Shown piece by piece: positions 1 to 10,627 of a stretch of 64,000 bases of DNA. A program made the position numbers and the translations under genes. The stretch spans positions 331,001-395,000 of the forward strand of contig JACVVK020000341.1 in assembly GCA_018292915.2 (NCBI GenBank), read 5' to 3'. The notes below the pieces were generated by a model that did no database searches, was not told where the DNA came from, and saw only the letters and a list, made by a program, of their open reading frames with translations. Origin of the DNA: Batillaria attramentaria (Eukaryota > Mollusca > Gastropoda > Batillariidae). How positions within the stretch are numbered: the first letter of the stretch is position 1; every line of letters begins with the position of its first letter.

Positions 1-255
1 GGTATTCACGTTGTGTGAGAGGGCTGTGTCGGTATTCACGTTGTGTGAGAGGGCTGTATCGGTATTCACGTTGTGTGAGAGGGCTGTGTCGGTATTCACG
101 TTGTGTGAGAGGGCTGTGTCGGTATTCACGTTGTGTGAGAGGGCTGTGTCGGTGTTCACGTTGTGTGAGAGGGCTGTGTCGGTATTCACGTTGTGTGAGA
201 GGGCTGTGTCGGTATTCACGTTGTGTGAGAGGGTTGTGTCGGTATTCACGTTGTG
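1..255. repeat. 30-bp minisatellite, 8.5 copies, cut by the window edge
   Basis: The unit starts GGTATTCACGTTGTGTGAGA. Copies differ by single substitutions (for example A/G at 153). Because 30 is a multiple of 3, the frame stays open, but it is not considered coding. Confidence 0.97.
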
Positions 256-375
256 CTAAGCACATTCGATCGGACCAATCGGAATTGCAAATACTGTTTG
301 GGCCAAAAGTCGGGTCCTGCCAAATCCGATTGCCGTGCGCCTGGCCACGCACAAGATAAATGCGGCGGGTTCACG

Positions 376-1069
376 ACAGCTCAAACTACAGACATTTCTC
401 AACAGTTCACACATACAGACAGTTATCAACAGCTCAAACTACAGACACTTCTCAACAGTTCAAACTACAGACAGTTATCAACAGCTCAAACTACAGACAT
501 TTCTCAACAGTTCACACTACAGACAGTTATCAACAGCTCAAACTACAGACATTTCTCAACAGTTCACACTACAGACAGTTATCAACAGTTCAAACTACAG
601 ACACTTCTCAACAGTTCAAACTACAGACACTTATCAACAGCTCAAACTACAGACATTTCTCAACAGTTCACACTACAGACAGTTATCAACAGTTCACACT
701 ACAGACACTTCTCAACAGTTCACACTACAGACAGTTATCAACAGTTCACACTACAGACACTTCTCAACAGTTCACACTACAGACAGTTATCAACAGTTCA
801 CACTACAGACACTTATCAACAGTTCACACTACAGACAGTTATCAACAGTTCAAACTACAGACACTTCTCAACAGTTCACACTACAGACACTTATCAACAG
901 TTCAAACTACAGACACTTCTCAACAGTTCACACTACAGACAGTTATCAACAGTTCAAACTACAGACAGTTATCAACAGTTCACACTACAGACAGTTATCA
1001 ACAGCTCAAACTACAGACACTTCTCAACAGTCAATACTACAGACAGTTATCAACAGTTCAAACTACAGG
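376..1069. repeat. 26-bp minisatellite with higher-order alternation, about 27 copies
   Basis: Units of type AGTTCACACTACAGACAG alternate between TTATCAAC and TTCTCAAC junctions, and between CACAC and CAAAC variants. Neighbouring pairs are more alike at 52-bp spacing. No forward frame contains a stop because the unit has none in any phase. Confidence 0.95.
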
Positions 1070-1175
1070 CACGTATGAACAAGACCAAAGGCAAATTAAT
1101 TGATTTGGGTGATTCCTTGGTTGGCTGGTTCTTGATCTGACGCCCTTTTCCACCATAATGGGGGGAGGGGGGGGG

Positions 1176-1276
1176 GAGCCGTCAATTGGTACAGCGTTGG
1201 ATTGTCAATGGTCGGGTCGTGAGTTCGAATCCCGATTGGGATCCAAATATTTCTTCGTTACACCGTCTTTGAGATC
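1176..1276 (+). mobile_element. Degraded tRNA-derived SINE (family 1)
   Basis: AGCGTTGGATT and GGGTCGTGAGTTCGAATCCC preserve the A- and B-box regions, but the 3' end is lost after CACCGTCTTTGAGATC. Just before it, at about 1140-1160, CGCCCTTTTCCACCATAATG looks like the 3' end of a second copy in the opposite orientation. Confidence 0.7.
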
Positions 1277-1376
1277 CTGTATGTCAGCTTAGCTTTCTCT
1301 TTCAAGCGAAAAGAGCGTGTACGGAATCTTAAGCGGGCTTGCTCCATCTTTGCCAAACCAACTTATCGTCTGGAAC

Positions 1377-1526
1377 AGTTTCGCTCGTTAGTGCGCCTGT
1401 ACGCTGGAAATACTCTATCTCGATGATTAGTACAGCTCTTAACGCGACACAGTGTTGTTTACACTTTGCGCGAGCGGTCGAATATTCATATTCTGCTAGA
1501 GCGCTCAGTGTGATCCAGTCAGTCAC
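1377..1526 (+). repeat. Dispersed repeat D1, copy 1
   Basis: Shares ATGATTAGTACAGCTCTTAA, ACACTTTGCGCGAGCGGTC and AATATTCA with 54324-54480. It also has the weaker GCCTGT-GCT-GAAA pattern of 19280 and 61770. It has no tRNA boxes and no coding similarity that I recognise. Confidence 0.75.
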
Positions 1527-2459
1527 TTAGTCACTAGAGTCTTTTGTAGTTGTGGACTCAATATCTTGGGACTGACTAAAGGATTTCAGTGAACAGCTGT
1601 ATCTCTTCAGCGAGCTGTTAATTGATGGCTGAGCGACAGTACTACACTCGGACAATACTCGGCACGGACACGGCCAGGGAAGAGTAGAGAGATGACCGTT
1701 CCTTCAGGAAACTACGAGTTTTCCAACGTGTTAATAAGGGCGGGAAAAAAAGCGTGAGGTCAGAGATAGCGTGTATTTGAGGAATCCACAATCTTTTCTT
1801 TGTCTTGCGTGTCTGTCTCTCTGTATGTCTGTCTGTCTGTTGTCTGTTTGTTGTTTGTCTGTTGTCTGTCTTCCTGTCCCTATCTCTCTATCTCTCCCGT
1901 TATCTGAAAAAAAGGCTTAAAACCCGTGGATTCTTACGCAAATCCACGGATTCGATTGGCCTGCCTCTTTCCAGCACTCCTCAAGTCCGCACGCTACGAG
2001 CATCTCATGGAATCACATTTCTGGGCGTCCATAGTTTTGTTCTGTGATTAGCACACTTGACGCTAGCAGCCAAGTGATGGAAAACGCATACAATCCGCCT
2101 CATCAGGGAACACTAGCGGTGTACTTTGCCTATAGTCTACAGGGAAAGCTGCATGTGATCGATGGTATCATGCGCATCATATATTTACAGCACACCACGA
2201 CGTGATGCATGCAGCTGAGAGACTGGGCTTGTCTCAGTGAACGATCCATTTGCCGATAAAACTGCTGCGTATATGTGTATATGCATTCGTCTTATCGCGA
2301 GAAGCATTGGCGCATGGAAACATGCACAAGGAAAGCGATGGTGAGTTAACCCCCATTCTACCCCCGCCATCCCCTCCGTCCCACCCCCCCTCCACTCCTC
2401 TGAAACTGAGTATATGGCGTTTCAGATTTCATTGACATGTAAGGGGTATGTGCCCGGGG

Positions 2460-2462
<3 letters not shown>
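1527..2462. other. No gene seen
   Basis: Unique-looking sequence with a (TGTC)n-like pyrimidine stretch at 1806-1895. Short open frames lack domains, splice structure or similarity that I know. Confidence 0.6.
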
Positions 2463-2509
<47 letters not shown>

Positions 2510-2550
2510 TGTGTGTGTGTGTGTGTGTCTGTGTGTGTGTGTGTGTGCCG

Positions 2551-2600
<50 letters not shown>

Positions 2601-2632
2601 CGGTGTCTGTGTGTGTGTCTGTGTGTGTGTGG
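2463..2632. repeat. (GT)n microsatellite with CCGGTGTCT interruptions
   Basis: About 170 bases of GT with single CT interruptions and two GCCGGTGTCTGTG blocks. The two interruption blocks suggest an internal duplication. Confidence 0.97.
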
Positions 2633-2786
2633 AGGGGGGGGGGATAATTACGATAGTTATTGCTCAGTGTAAGTTTTACAACTGAGAAAAACAGGACGAG
2701 TGATGTCCCTTGCGTTAGCTGCTAGTTTTCTGGCCTTAAAAAAAATCCAATTGAAACAGGTCTGGACACTGGAAACAGACTTTTTC

Positions 2787-2789
<3 letters not shown>

Positions 2790-2827
<38 letters not shown>
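2790..2827. repeat. (GA)n microsatellite
   Basis: Uninterrupted GA tract of about 38 bases. Confidence 0.95.
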
Positions 2828-2829
<2 letters not shown>

Positions 2830-3159
2830 GATTATATCATGCATGTAAGATGTGACGGGATAACCCAATTTTACGTCAGACGGGACAGCTTGAAATTGCC
2901 TCTGTCGACTCCACGACTTCCTGAGGTGTTAGAAGAGAGAGTAAATCACATTGGGGCACATTACGCTTACCCACACAGCCCACTCGGGACGGGCCCCTTA
3001 CGGGCGGGATGGAGTGGAACCACGGGGAGCAGTTAAGACGGCTTGGGGGTTTCCGGTGCTACTCGATCGATCCAAACGTTTCAAAGACGACTTTTCTCAG
3101 GAAACGTCACGTGTGTTTGAAATATGAGCATGCACTCGTGTAAATTTACATTGTACTTG

Positions 3160-3320
3160 TAATAACGTTTTGATAACGGTGTAATAACGTTTTGTGTAAT
3201 AACGTTTTGATAACGATGTAATAACGTTTTAATAACGGTGTAATAACATTTTGATAACGGTGTAATAACGTTTTGATAACGGTGTAATAACGTTTTGTGT
3301 AATAACGTTTTGATAACGGG
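3160..3320. repeat. About 20-22-bp minisatellite (TAATAACGTTTTGATAACGG), left part
   Basis: Tandem units with the core AACGTTTTGATAACG. The array is split by the SINE at 3321-3474 and resumes afterwards. Confidence 0.92.
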
Positions 3321-3474
3321 GTGGGTGGGTGGGTGTTTGGGGGTTTAACGTCCTTTTCCAAAGACGGGGCAACGATGAAAAAGCCAGCACAAATATTTGG
3401 CCCCAGCCGGGATCGAACTCACGACCCGAGCATTAGAAGTCCATCGCTCTACCATTCGACCACCCCGGCTCCCC
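3321..3474 (-). mobile_element. tRNA-derived SINE (family 1) inserted in a minisatellite
   Basis: A near-complete minus-strand copy with an internal loss: the segment between GTCCTTTTCC and AAAGACGGGG is shorter than in other copies. Both sides are minisatellite, with TTGATAACGGGG at 3309-3320 and 3475-3486. That may be a target duplication or simply the repeat unit. Confidence 0.9.
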
Positions 3475-3650
3475 TTGATAACGGGGTGATAACGTTTTGT
3501 GTAATAACGTTTTGATAACGGGGTGATACCATTTTCTGTAATAACTTTTTGATAACGGGATGATAACGTTTTCATAACGGCGTAATGGCGTTTTGATAAC
3601 GATTTGATGACGGTGAACGTTTTGATAACGTTTCGATAACGGTGTAAGAA
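3475..3650. repeat. Same minisatellite, right part
   Basis: Continues the units of 3160-3320 with more divergence (GATGATAACG, GTGAACGTTTTG variants), ending near 3650. Confidence 0.9.
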
Positions 3651-3963
3651 CGTTGGTGGATAATCTCTTTCACGCCGACAAATGGAACTGCCGTGTGAAG
3701 ACACATTTATGCTCATGCTTCAAACATATGGATTTCATTGAGAGCAGTAGTCGTTGATACTTTTGATTTTGGAGTAACACCAGAAAAACATCACCACCCT
3801 CTTGACTGCCACCCGTGCGAACGTGGACCCGTTTTGAGCCGCGACCATTTGCTGACACAAGTAGTTGATAATTGAATCGATGGAGGGGGCACTTTACATT
3901 GTTGGTCCCACGCCACAACCACGGGCACTCGGGCAGGCCAACTCGGACACACTGAGGCAGTAC

Positions 3964-4351
3964 AACTTGGCTTTTTCACTTGTAAATGGTGTTTACGGGG
4001 AAATCACTGGAAACTGGTATCAGGCAACTAAACTTGGCTTTTTCACTTGTAAATGGTGTTTACGGGGAAATCACTGGAAACTGGTATCAGGCAACTAAAC
4101 TTGGCTTTTTCACTTGTAAATGGTGTTTACGGGGAAATCACTGGAAACTGGTATCAGGCAACTAAACTTGGCTTTTTCACTTGTAAATGGTGTTTACGGG
4201 GAAATCACTGGAAACTGGTATCAGGCAACTAAACTTGGCTTTTTCACTTGTAAATGGTGTTTACGGGGAAATCACTGGAAACTGGTATCAGGCAACTAAA
4301 CTTGGCTTTTTCACTTGTAAATGGTGTTTACGGGGAAATCACTGGAAACTG
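3964..4351. repeat. 67-bp minisatellite, 5.8 copies
   Basis: Units begin AACTTGGCTTTTTCACTTG at 3964, 4031, 4098, 4165, 4232 and 4299. They are virtually identical, so the expansion is recent or kept uniform by conversion. Confidence 0.96.
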
Positions 4352-4473
4352 TTACTTGGCTGTACAAAACACGTTTGGTTTGGAATACCACTGACAGGTT
4401 CGTAACACTCCTGAAGGACAACACATAAGACAAACTGTATTCCCTCATTTTTGGCGGAGGAGTCGTCATCAGG

Positions 4474-4535
4474 GGGTGAGGGTGGGGGGGGGGGGTTAGG
4501 CGTTTAACGTCCTTTCCCACCACGTCGTGATCAGC
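4474..4535 (-). mobile_element. 3' fragment of a family 1 SINE
   Basis: GGCGTTTAACGTCCTTTCCC followed by ACCACGTCGTGATCA matches the 3' end of the family on the minus strand. A G-run replaces the usual ACCC tail complement. The tRNA part is absent. Confidence 0.7.
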
Positions 4536-4937
4536 GGAACACACAAAGAAAGACACGTATACAAGGACAGTACTTAGTGCTTTTCATCTCGATCACGTCA
4601 TAGAGAGGTGGCAATCAATGATATGCCGGCCTGGTGCCGTTTCAGTGATATAAACGCGGTCACGTGACATGTCAGATGCTGACGTTGAACTCACTCTGTC
4701 CGACATACGACTGTAGTCGTCACAGATTTCAGTCCTCACTGCCGCCCTATGACCATAGTCGTACCAGTCAGTAGTGTGCCAAATCTTAGTTCTGTTCCAC
4801 CATTGCTAGCCGTTTCCGGGATTTCTTGGAGTGATCTCCCTTAGAAACGGTTTCTGTTTTCCTTGGTTACTGTTGTGTACGTATTTCATGCGGTAAAAAG
4901 AACTGAATGACCAAAAGAAGGCGATTTGGTGTCACTG

Positions 4938-4982
4938 CGGGGGAGGGGGGGGGGGGGGAGGGGGGAGGTGTGGGGGGGGGGA
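4938..4982. repeat. G-rich tract
   Basis: About 45 bases of almost pure G on the plus strand, with several separated G-runs. Confidence 0.9.
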
Positions 4983-5401
4983 TTCCAGGCAGCTAGCGTC
5001 AGACATATTTATGATGGTAGCCTCAGTGCAGAAAGGGTTAACGGATGAAACGCGAGACAAAGTTTATTACAGTCTGTGTATGTGCATGGACATTGCTTAG
5101 TATCTCTCATACTGCACTGAGAGCACGCTAATTATGCTTGTCATTCACGGAACAGACGGAGACAGAAGTGCTGCTGATTCCGACAAGGAGGGGTGTTACC
5201 GCCTGCTGTCTGCCAATAAGTTGCTTCCGGACATCGCGTGATTATTCTAGTTGACAAGACACTTCAACCCATGCTCGCCACGTGGCCATTTTCACCTCCA
5301 GATTTTCGTCTGCTTCGTGGAGTCTAGTGATCATTATAAGGACAAGCAAACATTCGACTGGCATTATGCAACATGCGGTTAATATAAAGCACCAGCAATG
5401 G

Positions 5402-5500
5402 ATTGGTCAATATTCAGCACGGTTAGTGATTCGGAAGCCGGGGTATTCATTGGTCAATATTCAGTTAGTGACTCGGAAGCCGGGGTATTCATTGCTACAA
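5402..5500. repeat. Imperfect direct duplication, two copies of about 45 bp
   Basis: ATTGGTCAATATTCAG and CGGAAGCCGGGGTATTCATT each occur twice. ATTGGTCAATATTCA includes an inverted CCAAT-like box. Confidence 0.85.
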
Positions 5501-5826
5501 CCAATAAAGCCAGAAAGGTGTGCGCTTTCAGTTAGCGCATGTTGTGCCCGCTATTTGCGTCAGACTTGATAATGGTGTTGTTGTGGTGACGTGGGTTTGA
5601 TCAGGACTTGTGGCGGATTGCCGCGTGAAACAGGCACTTGAACGCATTTCATCCTCATATTGCAACAGTTTCACTCTGATATTACAAGGGTTTCTAGGGA
5701 CGCACATTTTGGTATGACCTTAATTTTGCGTGCTAATCAGTTGGTCCACTGTCCTGAAGAAGGGGCGGTTTTCTTGTTGTAATTCTTTATCATCGTGTTG
5801 TATGACATTTCTATGTTGCCGTGCAA

Positions 5827-5990
5827 CCGGGACAGGCGAGCGGTAAAGCCTTGGACTTGCAATGCTTGGGTCGTGAGTTCGATTCTCGGTTGGGGCCGAA
5901 TATCTGTGTTGGCCTTTTCGTCGTTACCCCGTCTTGGATATCATCCATACGTGGTGGAAAAGGACGTTAAACCCTTAAACATCTTCATCC
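5827..5990 (+). mobile_element. Old tRNA-derived SINE (family 1)
   Basis: The head is degraded (GGACAGGCGAGCGGTAAAGC). The B-box region GTCGTGAGTTCGATTCTCG and the 3' body through AAGGACGTTAAACCC remain clear. It has several substitutions and no visible target duplication. Confidence 0.82.
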
Positions 5991-6156
5991 CCTCTCTATG
6001 TAGCCAAAGAAAGAAAGAAACAAATAGCAGTCAAAAAGACTTTGTGTGGAAACTCTCGCCTGATCTTTCAGCAGCAACAGATGTGTCCACCAGAAGTGGG
6101 ATAACGTGTAACCGTGTATTCATTCTTCACTTCTGTGTCTGCTCTGGGCTTTTGTG

Positions 6157-6681
6157 AGACAGATACATGAGTCAGAAAGTGAAGTTAGACAGATACAATG
6201 AGTCAGAAAGTGAAGTTAGACAGATACATGAGTCAGAAAGTGAAGTTAGACAGATACAATGAGTCAGAAAGTGAAGTTAGACAGATACAATGAGTCAGAA
6301 AGTGAAGTTAGACAGATACAATGAGTCAGAAAGTGAAGTTAGACAGATACAATGAGTCAGAAAGTGAAGTTAGACAGATACAATGAGTCAGAAAGTGAAG
6401 TTAGACAGATACAATGAGTCAGAAAGTGAAGTTAGACAGATACAATGAGTCAGAAAGTGAAGTTAGACAGATACAATGAGTCAGAAAGTGAAGTTAGACA
6501 GATACAATGAGTCAGAAAGTGAAGTTAGACAGATACATGAGTCAGAAAGTGAAGTTAGACAGATACAATGAGTCAGAAAGTGAAGTTAGACAGATACATG
6601 AGTCAGAAAGTGAAGTTAGACAGATACAATGAGTCAGAAAGTGAAGTTAGACAGATACAATGAGTCAGAAAGTGAAGTTAG
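6157..6681. repeat. 30/31-bp minisatellite with an AP-1 consensus in every unit, 17 copies
   Basis: The unit is AGACAGATACAATGAGTCAG plus AAAGTGAAGTT. A one-base indel (ACATGAG versus ACAATGAG) gives 30- and 31-bp versions. Each unit contains TGAGTCA, the AP-1/TRE consensus. Confidence 0.96.
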
Positions 6682-6806
6682 AATCAGTTATAGTTTCTTG
6701 ACTTTATTTTTAAATTTGGGTGAGACTCATGAAATTCTTCAATTATCATCTGATTCGCCAAAGCTCTCACATTTATGTTAAAATAAGAAATAAGCAAAGA
6801 AAGAAA

Positions 6807-6983
6807 GGAGTGGGTGGGTGTTTGGGAGTTTAACGTCCCGGCTTTTCCACCACGTAAGGGTGATATCAAAGACGGGGGCAACGAGAAAAAGGCCAGCACA
6901 ATATTTGGCCCTAGCCGGGATTCGAACTCACGACCCGAGCATTGAAAGTCCAGCGCTCTACAATTCGGCCACCCCTGCTCCCC
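6807..6983 (-). mobile_element. tRNA-derived SINE (family 1) with 13-bp target duplication
   Basis: A minus-strand copy with clear A and B boxes. The flanks GCAAAGAAAGAAA at 6794-6806 and 6984-6996 mark the insertion. A small extra GGC lies in the GTCCCGGCTTTTCC segment. Confidence 0.9.
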
Positions 6984-6996
6984 GCAAAGAAAGAAA

Positions 6997-7736
6997 AAAG
7001 AAACAAGACCAAGAACAAGAAGAAGAAGAAGAACAACAACAACACACCCTGCGGTTTCTGATATCACGTAATTATGAATTCGAAACTCATCTAATGTTGG
7101 ACAACAACTTTCCTTTTTGCCAACATAGCGGTATTCCATTCCCCTCTTTCTTTCGCCAAGTATCGTTTATCTGAGCCCGGGCTCCACACCTCTTTGTCTG
7201 CCCCCAGACAGACAGGTCTGTTTGAAAGGAGGAGACAAACGTAGAGGACCGATCGAAAGCTGAAGGGGGATAGCTTGTAAAAACAACTCGCGCGCAATAA
7301 AGGCCACGTGACATTGCAGAAGCCTCGCTCCCAATAAGTGATGGATTTGTTGAGCGCGTAGCCCGGATTACGTGCCATCAATTCCTGTTTTTTCTCCTAC
7401 GAGAGCCGAACGGGGAGACAACTAGCCCGGGGGTCATAGGGGCAATATTGATTTACAAATAGCAGCAGTCGTTAGGAGTTGGGCCGCGATCCATTCCAAC
7501 ACGATCGATTCACTGTCAACCTTCATTGATGACCCCCCTGACCTGAAAGCCTTCTCCCCCCCCCCCTCACTCTTCCTGCGTGTATGATGAAAAGGGGCTT
7601 TGTCAGAAATATCTGCATGACGGATGAACAATTTTTAGATCACTGAAAACCTCTGTGTCCGTGTGTGCGAGAAAGCTACAGCAGCTCCATGTACAATGGT
7701 TAGAACTTGTTGAACCACGTTCACACTGACCTTATT
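6997..7736. other. No gene seen
   Basis: (GAA)n/(CAA)n at 7016-7045 and otherwise unique sequence without recognisable coding content. Confidence 0.6.
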
Positions 7737-8041
7737 CAACCCAGTTCAGTCCAGTCCAGTCCAGTGCATTCCATTCCATTCCATTCCAGTCCAGTCCAGT
7801 CCCAGCCAGTCCAGTCCAGTCCAGTCCAGTCCCAGCCAGCCAGTCCAGTCCAGTCCCAGCCAGTCCAGTCCAGTCCAGTCCAGTCCAATCCCAGTCCAGT
7901 CCAGTCCAGTCCAGTCCAGTCCAAGCGAATCCAGTCCGAGCCAAGCCAAAGCCAAGCCATTCCAATCTTGTCCAGTTCAAGCCCATCCAATCCAGTCTGA
8001 TCCAATCCAATCCAGTCCAATCCGGTCCAGTAGAATCCAGT
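7737..8041. repeat. (CCAGT)n pentanucleotide array with CCATT and CCAAT variants
   Basis: About 300 bases of CCAGT-type 5-mers, including CATTCCATTCCATTCCATTCC-like units at 7767-7785, CAGC-containing units and a degenerate right half. The minus frames read as runs of W-T-G-L-D and are not genes. Confidence 0.95.
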
Positions 8042-8270
8042 GTCCACTTCTTTAGCGCAGCAGTACTCCATGAAAACAGACGGGAGGGGGGTAAGGGTGG
8101 GGGAGGGGGGGGGTGTCTTCCAGTATAATTATTATTGTGTGTGGTCGGTGGCAAGATGGAACATGGCCGTGAGTGGGACTGGAACATCAGCTCGTCTACT
8201 ACATCCATAAATGACCCTGACTATTTACAGATAACAGAGAGAAAAATGAATGTGCTGTCCTGGACTAAAC

Positions 8271-8342
8271 TATCTGTCCTACGTCCTCTATCTGTCCTAC
8301 GTCCTCTATCTGTCCTACGTCCTCTATCTGTCCTACGTCCTC
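8271..8342. repeat. 18-bp minisatellite, 4 copies
   Basis: Four perfect copies of TATCTGTCCTACGTCCTC. Confidence 0.95.
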
Positions 8343-9016
8343 TGTTCAGGGTGAAGTTCATTTTCAAGTTGGTTCTCGGAAAGAAGGGGTCTGGACAAAA
8401 ACACTGTTCACCTTGGTAACCCGAACCCATGATCTTCCAGTCTGGAGTTGCAAAGTTCTCGATGATCCGCCGTGAACCCCTTTCAATATGCTGACTTTCT
8501 GAAACGTCTGCAACCAAGCAGCCTTCGATTTCCTGTCACATGTCAGGAACCTAACTCCAAGCTTACGTTTTCCCAAGACCCCAGGAAGCAGGCACCGCGT
8601 TTTTCCATTTCCCTGTCCTGTATTTAAACACTCGCAAACGCCTTCTGTCACAGTCGATTACCAGAGGCACGCAGACACAGGAAAATATGGCCGCCACACA
8701 TTCTGATAAACGGAGCGACCACGACAACCCCATCAGTCACCAAACGACGATCACACTCGAGGAAGAAAGTTTTGCCCCCAGGGGAGGGAACCCAGGCAGG
8801 GCGACCGGAGACACGCGCTGTCTTCATGTGATTTGGATGGACAGCAATGACGTCACTGGTCCTGCCAGTCCTGCACGAGCACGTCGGGATTAGGCTATAG
8901 ACAATTTTAAGGAACACCATCAAGTTTGGTACCAATATACGATAACTACATTGCTTTTGCACGGACTTAGAATATAAGTATTTTCACGAGAGCACAAACA
9001 GACGAAGGTTAGCCCG

Positions 9017-9056
<40 letters not shown>

Positions 9057-9896
9057 GAAGTAAATTATGACAGTATGGTAAATATAACAATTCCCCGAAG
9101 GCACTTGGTCGCACAAAAGCTGGCGATTATTATGCAACAAATAGAGAAACACCGGCTTTTGCTGCTTGTCTGATACACACATAAGATAGTGCACGCCACG
9201 GCAGACAATAAGCCGTTTGTCATTGTTCCGCTTTGCACGTGTCCTTGTTGGCGTCATACGAGTCGGGTGGCAGTCCCCGAGCGCCGACTCACTTTACGCA
9301 AACTACTGGCGGTTCTTGCCAGTACACTCGCTCAATTATTCACACGATTTCCTGCAGAAAACCTTTATTTCTATTGACTGCCGGCGTTTCTTAGACAGCA
9401 GCAGTCAGCAGGGGAATTGAGAGTGACACGTACGGCCTGCTGATAAATCGTGTTTCTCGTTATGACATGGGAACGAATCGGCCGTCTAGACTTAACGTGA
9501 TAAACAGTGAACGGTGGAGTTGGGTTAAAGCGTTTATACGGCGATGAGATGAGGTCTTTCCTAACTTAATCCGTCACATGCAGCCACATCTAACGATGTG
9601 CGACAGACATCTAGGTGAGACACGAGCCACGTCGGAGGGGTGTGATTCAGTGGTAACAGACGGACCTTTTCTTTATAAAAAGAATGTCTGGGAGCTGATG
9701 GCCATATTGACGTGACGTCCGCCACAATCTGATGGTCTGAACGTGGGTGGCGGAAAGTGGACAGCTGAGTGCAGAGTGAATAGTCACTCATCACGCACTT
9801 TCCAGCACGAGACAACACTAACCATCTAGTAATGATTCTATAGTGGTGTTTTATAGTGTGGTCTGCGAGTAGAATTCACTTTAGCAAGCACTCTAT
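8343..9896. other. No gene seen
   Basis: Unique sequence apart from the GA tract at 9024-9053. Open frames are short and overlap on both strands. Confidence 0.6.
9024..9053. repeat. (GA)n microsatellite
   Basis: Uninterrupted GA, about 30 bases. Confidence 0.95.
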
Positions 9897-10066
9897 GGTT
9901 AGGTTTTTCGGGGTTTAACGTCCTTTTCCGCCGCATAAGGAAGATATCAAAGGCAGGACAACGATGAAAAAACCAGCACAATTATTTGGCTCGCAGCCAG
10001 GATTCGAACTCACGAATCGAGCATTGAAAGTCCAACGCTCTACACGCTCGGCTATCCCGCCTCCCC
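9897..10066 (-). mobile_element. tRNA-derived SINE (family 1), diverged
   Basis: The same body as the other copies, with GGGTTTAACGTCC at one end and GCCTCCCC at the other. The (ACCC)n tail is lost. It directly abuts the 34-bp minisatellite at 10067, and no certain target duplication was seen. Confidence 0.85.
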
Positions 10067-10217
10067 AAGCACACCGTTCAGGAACACAAGCACTTTACGG
10101 ACACACACCGTTCAGGAACACAAGCACTTTACGGACACACACCGTTCAGGAACACAAGCACTTTACGGACACACACCGTTCAGGAACACAAGCACTTTAT
10201 GGACACGCACCGTGCAG
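10067..10217. repeat. 34-bp minisatellite, about 4.5 copies
   Basis: Units contain ACCGTTCAGGAACACAAGCA followed by CTTTACGGACACAC. It starts exactly at the edge of the SINE at 9897-10066. Confidence 0.94.
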
Positions 10218-10445
10218 AACCACCCTAGTAAAATAACACACCAGTCTGCAGCCCCAGACAGTAACAGAACAAATTCGTGTACACCGGCGCTGTTACATGT
10301 CGGAAGTTAATTCAAGAAAGAGCTTTACACCAATGTGACATTGATTGGCACTTGGTTTTGCCGTCTCCAATCCCGTCTTTATGGCAGCTTTCTGGCTTTC
10401 GATTTTGGCTGTCGTGAGGCTTGGATTCTGACACGTTTCGTGTCC

Positions 10446-10446
<1 letters not shown>

Positions 10447-10527
<81 letters not shown>

Positions 10528-10578
10528 AGAGAGAGAGAGAGGGAGAGAGAGAGAGAGAGAGGGAGGGAGAGAGAGAGA

Positions 10579-10624
<46 letters not shown>

Positions 10625-10625
10625 G
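10447..10625. repeat. Compound (GT)n(GA)n microsatellite
   Basis: GT to 10490, then GA with GGGAGGGA interruptions at regular spacing of about 30-60 bases. Confidence 0.97.
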
Positions 10626-10627
10626 GA

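Larger units (their letters stand above)
4357..5400. other. No gene seen
   Basis: Contains a SINE fragment and the G tract; otherwise nothing recognised. Confidence 0.6.

Noticed and set aside
253..1140. 295-codon open frame on the + strand
   Set aside because: It lies in the 26-bp minisatellite, and two other frames of the same strand are equally open; no domain or splice context.
3321..3474. Genuine tRNA genes at the many A-box/B-box matches
   Set aside because: The acceptor ends do not pair, a shared about 100-base 3' body follows, and target duplications flank several copies; these are SINEs.
6157..6681. CRISPR array
   Set aside because: Head-to-tail repeats without distinct spacers in a eukaryotic context; the same applies to every other array here.
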